From Hormiphora californensis (Eukaryota > Ctenophora > Tentaculata > Cydippida > Pleurobrachiidae), in contig CM035359.1 of assembly GCA_020137815.1 (NCBI GenBank), positions 3,970,532 through 4,034,531 of the forward strand: a stretch of 64,000 bases of DNA, read 5' to 3'. The first letter of the stretch is position 1. Each line of letters starts with the position of its first letter. Under the pieces are notes generated by a model. It did not search any database. It had not been told where the DNA came from and was given only the letters and a program-made list of their open reading frames with translations. This document shows, one piece after another, positions 12,901 to 22,400 of the stretch. The position numbers and the translations under genes are program-made.

Positions 12901-15900
12901 GTTAGAAATCCAAGCACAGAATTGAAAAATAGTAGTAGAATAGAGAGAGTTATAATAGAAAGATACAACGAAAGATAGAAAGATAGAAAGATAGATAGAA
13001 AGATAGAACTCTAACATCACAACCACCACAGGACCTGCAGGGAAGGGTAAAGCAGATGAAAAACAGTCCGCACTCGACACTCTTGTGAAGTGTCCAGATT
13101 GCAGTTTGGAACTACCTATTGACCTGCTACCGGCTCATATGACGTCACTACATAAACCTTACCCCAGAACAGTGAGTGTGTGAGGGGGGTCCGGGTCGGG
13201 GTCGGACCAGTGAGTGTGTGAGGGGGGGGTCGGAGGCTCGGTAGGGGGTCGTGTCCGCGCCACAAAAGGGGAGGGAATGAGGGATGCTGAGGTCTGAGGA
13301 ATTCTTTCAAAGTCATGACTTTTCGTCCGAATTCACACCGATTCCTACAAGCACAATTTGTACTTCTCACTGAATACTTTATTTGCTTAAAAATTAAAAT
13401 GTTTAATAGCAATGCTTATGTGTTTCTCTCGTCATCAATGAGTCTATGATCATTTCTACTCATTTCCCTCACCATCTTTCACTCTGTCCCACTTTTTCTC
13501 TCTCTCCATTTGTTGACACACACTGTGTACGTGGCATCACGTGACTATTGAGCCATGTAACCACGTGACTAGTACATTGACACAATCACGTGATAGAGAC
13601 ATGTGACTACTACTGTGACACACACACACCTGGACTAAAACACACATGTGTGTGGACGAACAAACGTAGTAGCCACCCATAATGTGTGTGTCCTTGGAGT
13701 GGTATTTTTAGGTGAAAACATAATTAGAAGAGCCGTGAATAAAATTCAAATGAGCAAAGTTCCAAACAAGAATTATTGCATTATGTATTCATAATGCGGT
13801 GTTTCCCTGCCCCAGATGGGTGTAAAATTGATGACTAAGCTTCAAATTCAGATTTTCCGATGAATTTTGCACTCTAAGAGCAATTTTTGGCTGATACGAT
13901 GTTAGTTGCTATGGTAACCAGGGTGGTTGCTATGGTAACCAAGGCAGTTACTATGATAACCAAGACAGTTGCTTAGGAGACCCTAGTTGGTGACCAAGCG
14001 CTTCACCTTTACCCTCAGGCCTCAGTAATCTTAACACTGCAGTCACTTGCAATTATTGTGTGATAGTTTCAAACTTTTCAACACTACTTTAAACAAATTA
14101 ATTTGAGTTTGCCGTCAATCGATCCGATAACTGTGTTAGCATCTATTCTCTAATCTTTTAGATCTCTGTTAGGCCTACTTTAACTTAACTTACGAGTGAT
14201 ATCAGTGAAGATTTGTTGTTGGCCGGCGTGCAACGGGTGTTTTAGGATGACCGTTACGAGTAATTATGACATATGTATCACTAAGAGTGATTTTGAAGAC
14301 GTGTTAGCAGGAGAAGTATTTAGTAATGATTATAAGGGTAGTGATTTGTTAGTGTGTCTAGAGAGAGGTGACGCTGTTTGTCCGTCGTCTGTCCATAAAC
14401 CTCAGTTGTGGCACCTTCTCAAAGCCTGCTACAAAATGCTTCCGGCGACGGCACCGTTTTCTGTTCCTGGAGACCAAGCTGATCTGAGAGAATCGTTTGC
14501 AAAGTTACACAAAGATCTGGTCTCAACCATCTCTGCACTAGTAAAACCTGTGGAGAAAGGGAAAGATGATGTTGGTAATGGTGAGCCTGAGGAACCGGTT
14601 ACACCTACGATGAAACACTATGTGAACATTACCACTGGGAACAGCGGAGAAGGAGAATCAGCGTTCTGTGCTGATAAGTGGAAGAATGTGGTCAAACCAA
14701 AGGTGGAAAGTGCTTTGAAGACTATACCGGTAGTGAGATCCAGAGTAAACAGTGACCATACCCGATTATACTTCCCTAATGAGGACCAGATGAAGGAAGC
14801 AGAGAAAGTACTGACTCCTCTTGCACAGGATTGTTCAGTGTCATTTTTCTCAGAGGAAACCAAGAAGCTTGAACCAAAGGTGACGATAAATGACTTGGGC
14901 CCCGACCTACTTGAAAAGGAAGCTATCCTGGCGGCGATCTTGGACAAGAATGAGGATATCAGGAAGCTGTATCATGAGGATAAGAAGTTAAAAGTGGTGT
15001 TTGTGAACGAAAGAGACAGGTATGCAGTGATCCAGATGGCTCCAGAGATCCGGCGGCTTTTGTCTAGCAGTGGGGATAGACTTAACTTGGGTCTTCGGCA
15101 ACATTTTGTCAAAAACAGGTATCATGTGATTCAATGTTATCACTGCCAAGGATTTGGTCACATGGCGGGCTCTGTATATTGCCCTCAGAAGGATGATCCT
15201 GTATGCTGCTTTTGTGCTGGCACACATCAGACGAAGGATTGTAGAGCGAAGAAGAACAATGAAACAGGCAAGATGAAGTGTGTGAATTGTGAAGTTGGAG
15301 GATCACGAGAGGACAAGAAGTATGCGAAGACCCACACGGCTTCAAGTATGTGGTGCCCTTCGTACATTAACGAGCGAGCACGGCTAATGGAGAGGACTTC
15401 AGGTGTGAGCAAAGAGGAAAAAAACATGTACTGGACGAGGACCAAAGAGGAACTACTCAGGAAAAGACTTGGAAGATTGGGACACTAAATGTTCGCTCTC
15501 TTGTTAATAAAACTGGAGGTGTTATTTCTCATCTGGAAGAAGAGGATTGTGATATCTGTCTCGTACAGGAAACCTTTTTGAAGTCTACGGATACTGGGAA
15601 ACTCCAGGAGATTAGGGATAATGGATGGGATATTTTATCATGTCCACGAGGAGACAGAGGAGGTGGAGGAATAGGAATTCTTTTTCGGGACGGTATAGTC
15701 CTTCGACAGTGCCCAGTGAAGACAAAGTTTAAGTCTTTTCAAGTGCAGGAGGTTCTCATCAGTGACAGAGATCAACCAAAGAGACTCTGTAATGTTTATC
15801 GTCCACCATACACAACTAAGTCAAGACTCACAGAGGCTACATTCCTATCTGAGTTCGGAGACTATCTTTCAGAACTTGTTATGAAGCAAGGTACTCCAAT

Positions 15901-18900
15901 TATAGCAGGGGATCTGAACTTTCAGGTGCAGGACAAGAACAACTTCTACTCGAGGAAACTATTGGAGCTTCTAGATTCATTTGACCTTCAGCAAAGAGTA
16001 CCACTATTGCCTACTCACCAACTTGGTGGAACCTTAGACCTGGTGATAACTACAAGGGAAACCAATCTAGGAGATTTAACAATTTGTCCTAATGGTACTA
16101 CTTCGGACCACTTCCTGGTACAGTTTGGGCTTGAAGTGAGACAGGACCTGTCAAACTCTTGTATGCGGAAATCAATGTTTCGAGAATACATGGACTACAA
16201 GTCAATGGACAAGGAAGGATTCAGAGAGGACCTCCAGAAAGCGGAATTTGAACCAGGCCGGGATCCAGAGGAGAGTATTGTAAACTTCTATCGTTGGTTG
16301 GAAAGTGTAGTGGAAAGGCGAGTTCCGAGGTAACGGGTGAGGACAGGGAAAAAGTTTAAACCGTGGAGAGATGAGGAACTAAGAGGAATACTACGTAAGA
16401 GGAGGAGTGCGGAACGATACTGGAGGAAGCATGGAACTGAGGAAGCGAAACGGAGATTCAATGATTTGAAGAAGCTCTATGGAAACATGGACAAGGAAAA
16501 GAGAGCAGCTTTTGTTAAAGAGGACTTGGATGCGGCAAAAGGGGACCCGAAGAAGCTACAAAGAAAGTTACAGAAACTCCTGGGAAAAGCGGAAACTATT
16601 CTTCCTGAGACTACCAACAACAAGAACCTGGCTGATGATTTTTCAAAGTTCTTTAGTTCAAAGGTGACCAAAATTCGGACCCAAGTCAATGAGGAGCAGC
16701 AGCAGGCTGGCGATTTTGTGGAATCTGGAAAATCCTGTCATACAACATGGAATGAATTCAAAGAGATATCTGAGGAGGAACTTGTTTCATTAGTGAAATC
16801 GATGTCCAGCAAGCACTGTGACCTGGACCCGTTGCCCACTTGGGTGGTAAAGGAGTGTATAAGTGATCTGGCTCCTGCATTAACATCAATAGTCAATCAG
16901 TCTCTACATCAGTCTTCGGTCGCAGAATCTCTCCAGGAGGCACTTGTCTTTCCTACCATCAAGAATATGTATGGAGATCGTGAAGCTCTCAGCAACTATC
17001 GTCCTGTTTCGAACATCCCATTTCTGTCTAAGCTTCTTGAGAAGGTAGTTCTCACGCAACTCAATGACTACCTGGATCGCAACTCTCTTTTGGGCAAACA
17101 TCAGTCTGGCTATCGTGTTGGTCACAGTTGTGAAACGCTATTGGCAAGCATGTTCGATGACATTCTAGGGGAAATGGATAAAGGAAACGTAGTAGCTCTT
17201 ATCTGTCTAGATATGAGTGCTGCTTTTGATACGGTTGACCATGGAAAGTTGTTGGAGGTGTTGCAGAAACGGTTTGGAGTGGATGGTGAACCTCTCCGAT
17301 GGTTTAAAAGCTATTTGAGTTCCAGATCTTTTAGAGTTTCGGTCGGTGATTGCCTTTCGGAAACCCTTGCTTTACTTTGTGGAGTCCCTCAAGGGTCCCT
17401 CCTTGGTCCTATTTTGTTCCTACTCTACATCGAGGCTGTACAAGATATTGTGGAGCCATATGGACTCCGGATAAAGTTATATGCAGATGATTCCCAGCTC
17501 TACGTGAGTCTGGTTCCTACGGATGCTGCTGGCTGGGTTGAGGCAAAGGTGGATATTGAGGAGTGTCTGGCGAAGGTGAAGAGGTGGATGGTAGGGCAGT
17601 GGTTGAAGTGTAATGAGGCCAAAACGGAATTCATCCTGCTTGGAAAGCGCAGTTCTCTAAGCAAAGTCTCTTTTGATCCAGTTATTAACTTTGGAGGAAC
17701 GGAAATCTCCCCCAGTGAATGTAGTGGAACAGATGGTAAAACCCTGGGAATTCTCTTGGATCATAACCTTGGCCTTGAACGACAGGTTAACAATGTGAGG
17801 AAACAGTGTGGACTGATGTTACGAAACCTTTGGCAACTGCACAGGTGTTTTGATATCCCAACAAAGATAATGTTGGTCAAACAGTTGATTTTATCGAGGA
17901 TAGACTACAGTAACATTCTGTATTGTGGACTTCCTGGTCGAGTTCTCAGTGGGCTCCAGAAGCTTCTCAATGCCTGTGTTCGTTTTGTATTTAACCTCCA
18001 CGGACACCAGGACAACTACATGGAGTATTTCAGGCAATGTCATATTTTACCGATCTCCTACAGGTTGGACTTCAAAGCATGTTTGATTGCCTACAAAATA
18101 GTCAATGGAACAGCCCCGTGTTATCTCCAGGATTTGGTGCCACGTGATGAGACTTGGGGAACCTCTAGGACAACGAGGATGACTAATGTTCCGGATCCCT
18201 ATAGGTTAAAACATCCAAAGATGACCAGTATCAATGCCAACTCTAAGTTGAGACGTAGGAGGTTATCAGTATTCCTGCCCTCTGTCTGGAATGAGCTTCC
18301 TCTTGAGCTCAGGTCAATCCCCAATGTGGATACTTTCAAAACCCGGCTGAAAACACATCTCTTCGTTGGTGCATTTGGAGTGGGTGATGGGGAACCCATG
18401 GCTGAGTTGTAATGTTTGTTGTAGTTGTGGGGCCTGCGGGCAATCAGTGTCATCCTCTCTCTAGCCATGTTATTAATTCATTACCTAGTATCCTTTTTTC
18501 GAGCAGGTGTGAGTATAGTGTGTTTTAATTTATATCTACAGGATTATGGGACCAGTTATTCCCTCAGTTTTATAAGTCAAGTTTATTTAGTCGTCTATAT
18601 ATTGTTTTTCAACCAGAGCTGTTCGAGTGTGTCATATAAGTAGTCGAGGATATACCGCTCTGATGATTCGGCGGAACATCGTCAATATTTTGACATGTCT
18701 CTGTCGGGTATGGGCGGTATATAAGCGCGGAATATTATTATTATTATTATTTATTATTAGTATTTTCATGCTTGGAAGACTTGCTACCACGTCATGGTAC
18801 GGCTGTAGGGTACCCAAAGTGATTTCAGGTGAAAATAGGAAGTGATACGAGTGAGTAATTGCGCGCCACAATGTGTGTTAATCATTTCCTTTGTTGCATC

Positions 18901-19365
18901 AACAAAGTGTGAGTTGAAAGATTTATGAAGGAGCAGACTTTGTTGCTATGTGTAACGGTGGACGGACGGACGGACGGACATTTTAGTTAACTACACAATC
19001 TGCTGATTTCTAAACCCTGAATGATCTTTTTAGCACGTGCGTGCTAAAAACATCATCCGGGTGAATGCCCTTCGGGCATTCACCCGGGCAGGGAAAAAAT
19101 TAGAAAAAGAACTAAGTTTTGTGGTTTTGTGTGAATGGAATTTATACTGTCTTCTCTACCTATTATCATTTCTCCATCTCTCTCCCTCCTTCTCTCCCGC
19201 GATATCCTTCTATCCCTCTCTCGTTCTCCCTCTATATTTCTATCTATTCTCTCTATGGCTCTCCAAACGCTCGTGCCTGCAGTGATGCCTCCTCCAATCA
19301 CCCTGCCTGTAGAGAGGAAGGGAGTACCTATAACAGAGCACCCATTGTTTACCAGGGTAATAATT

Positions 19366-19403
<38 letters not shown>

Positions 19404-22400
19404 TCTCCCTCGCTTTCCATGTCACGTGTCATGTATAAACACACACGTGCAAAACATCAGTGACAAATGAGACGCGACCCCAAACGTGCGGGGGGCAATT
19501 CACTACTTACTAGCCCTGGACTAAGAAAAAATGAGAAGATCACACATCAGGAAGCACATATGTGCACATGTACCATGATAGCTGTTGTGAGGTCGTTCCT
19601 AAATCCAAACAAATGGAACAATAACTGGAACAATCTGGAAAAATGGAATAAAAAGTGGGACGATTGTATCGAGACCATACATTATAACAGGCTGTCTAAC
19701 ACTACCCCTTTTTCTTTCAGAGTAAGACCCCAGGAAGAAAACCCAAGTGTACGATGTGTTCAGCTGTGTTAGAGAGCAAGAACGACATGAATGAACATGT
19801 CCACCATCACCAGAAACAACAGGGGCTTTTCCTGGTAAGTTTGTCTGTCTGTCTGTCTGTCTCATGTCTGTCTGTTTGTTCCTGGTAGGTTTGTCTGTCT
19901 GTTCTTGGCTCTTGCGTATATAATATCGAAATGTAAATGATAACATGACTGTTATACTGATGTAGTACATTGGCAGTAAATCTACTCGAGATACACACTG
20001 TCTGTACCTCGAATAGATACACTTCCCTGGCGCACTCTTCTTTAGTGCTCGGCTTAGGCCGAATACTCGAGAAATCGATAACAATGATTATCACGTACTT
20101 ACTTTACTTACTCATATCTGTTATTTACCATTACCAACACTAACTATAACACCTTTTTCAGTGTTTCTTCTGTCCCCAGTCCTACACCACGGTTACATCC
20201 CTCCAGTTACACACATGTAACCAGCATGCCGCACAGGCCTGTAAACGGCAACACCGGTGTGGGGAGTGTGATAGGGTCTTCAGGTTAGTTCAAATTAATA
20301 AGTTAGTAATCAGTCAATCTAAGTTAGTAATCAGTCAATCTAAGTTAGTAATCAGTCAATCTAAGTTAGTAATCAGTCAATCTAAGTTAGTAATCAGTAA
20401 ATTCAGGTGAGTTTATCATTCTCAAGTTATTAAGTCCTATTATAGGAACCCCGGGCCTGTTTTCCACTTTGATTTACTGTTTCTTCCCGTATCGCCCCCA
20501 GCTCCTTTACCTAACTATGAGGGATCGGTAACGGGTGACAACTAAAAATTGTTACTAATTTAAAACAGCTGTAGAATTTTTCCCTTTTGAGATACAGCTT
20601 CGGGCCAGTGATAGAACGATTTTTCGGACAATTTTGAATCATGATAACATAACGGCGATGACTAAAACGTTCATTCTCATAGCGATATCGGATCATTTCC
20701 TCTTGCCCCACCAAAGCATATAGTACGGAGATTTGAAATTTCTATGTTATCAGAAACGACCTTCCCGATGAGATAGAATTCTCATAATTGGAAGTCTGGT
20801 TGTTCATGCTATAACCAACATAACTGCCAAGTTTGAAGATTTTGGCTGATTAGGAAGTTGGGTTTCCACGGTCATTAATGTTTCGAGAGATGTCGAAATG
20901 GCGATTTCTCAAATTACCTGTAAACTACGCTTTGTTACAGAAGATTCTGATCAGGAATTGAGATTTATGAAGTTTGAAGCAAAGTTAATTTCGTTCAAAA
21001 TTGTCTGAAAAATCATTCTATCACTGTCCCGAAGCTGTATTTCGACTAGAACAGGCGCTAGAGGTGCTAGAAAAACGTGTAGATTTTACGGACTATATAC
21101 TTTGGTGGGGCAAGAGGAAATGATCCGATATCGCTATGAGAATGAACGTTTTAGTCATCGCCGTTATGTTTTTCTGATTTAAAATTGCCTGAAAAATCGT
21201 TCTATCACTGGCCCGAAGCTGTATCTCAAAAGGGAAAAATTCTACAGCTGTTTTAAATTAGTAACAATTTTTAGTTGTCACCCGTTAGATCAACCTATTA
21301 CCTATACCTAACCATGTGTCCTCCCAGTGGTAGTTACCATCTTCTCCGGCACATCAAGACAGTTCACGAGCAACGTCGTGACTACAAGTGCTCCAAATGT
21401 GACAAGAGTTTCGTGGAGCTCCACTGTTTGCGGAGACATATCAGGAATATTCATAATCTAGTCCGAGATCATACCTGTCCGGTGAGTCTCTTTCTTTTTG
21501 ATAATTTAACTCTCTCTCTCCCTTTTTGACAATTTAACTCTCTCTCTCTCTCTCTGATCTCTTTGAAAATTTAACGCTCTTGTTTTGACAATTTAACTCT
21601 CTCTTCTCGGGCCCAAACCACAACACATCTCCTTACCGACCATTGTCCCAGGTGTGTAAACGAGGGTTCACCTACCGACAAGACATGTTCCGTCATATCA
21701 TGTCTGTTCACCAGAAGATACGAGATATCAAGTGCCCTCTGTGCAGCGAGAAATTCTATCACCGGTTAGTTCTGTTCTCCCGAATCAGGAAATACTGGTC
21801 CCTGATTGGCTGATAACCAGTCACGTGACCTAAATAACGAGTTCTGATTGGTTGTTTACTTGTGTCGGTCGGTTCCTGCACTGGTTAGTTCTGTCTTAGA
21901 GCCTCTCACACCCAGGACTTGTCCTCACCCCTTCCCGCAGTGTCCTCACCCCTTTCTAGTCTTAGAACCTTGAGAAATGAGAGCCAGGGCCTGGTATAAT
22001 ACATTGCTCCAGAGCAAAGCAGGCGTAGGGTACTTGCTAGGTCATTACATATAGACCATGTAGGCCGTGGTATGCTCTCTCTCGCTCTCCCCTTCCCTCT
22101 GTCAGAGAAAGAGAGAGCAAGTAATTCTCAGCAGGGGATCTGCACTCGGCTCGTGCCCTCAATTTGTCGCTTGTTCACGTGCCTGTTGCTGCTCTCTCTC
22201 TGAGGTCGTGCTGCTGCTCTCTCTGCAACCACTAACCCCTGCTGCTGCTCTCTCTCTCTGCAACCACCAACCCCTGATGCTCTCTCTCTCTGCAACCACC
22301 AACCCCTGATGCTCTCTCTCTCTGCAACCACCAACCCCTGATGCAAGCAGTATGCAAGAGAGAGATTCACGTGTGGTACTAGGAGAAACAAACCTAGAAA

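Larger units (their letters stand above)
13890..18760 (+). mobile_element. Non-LTR retrotransposon (LINE), CR1/L2-like
   Basis: Nearly full-length: a 5' region with GGTTGCTATGGTAACC tandem repeats (13905-13970), ORF1 (14196-15488), ORF2 with apurinic endonuclease and reverse transcriptase (15371-18412), a ~320-bp 3' UTR and a 3' tail of (ATT)n after ATATAAGCGCGGA (18721-18759). A 3' end of short tandem repeats instead of poly-A is typical of the CR1/L2 side of the LINE tree. It lies in the sense orientation in the zinc-finger intron 13172-19720. The exact 5' boundary and target duplication could not be set. Confidence 0.8.
13767..19097. mobile_element. Composite element with TTTCCCTGCCC ends, split by a LINE
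   Basis: The left end (13767-13814: ACAAGAATTATTGCATTATG...GTTTCCCTGCCC) and right end (about 19050-19097: CATCCGGGTGAATGCCC-loop-GGGCATTCACCCGGGCAGGG) match the two ends of the ~460-bp element at 40426-40877. This suggests a small element into which the LINE at about 13890-18760 inserted. The 3' end folds into a strong hairpin before GGGCAGGGAAA. The superfamily is not clear. Confidence 0.5.

Noticed and set aside
14618-15445. Antisense ORFs of 72-109 codons within the LINE ORF1
   Set aside because: Shadows of a well-supported coding frame on the other strand.
19282-19360. Possible exon (GTGATGCCTCCTCC...) between a GCAG and a GGTAATA
   Set aside because: It needs phase 1 at its start, but the preceding exon (13032-13171) ends in phase 0, and direct splicing to 19721 is in frame and joins two linker segments smoothly.
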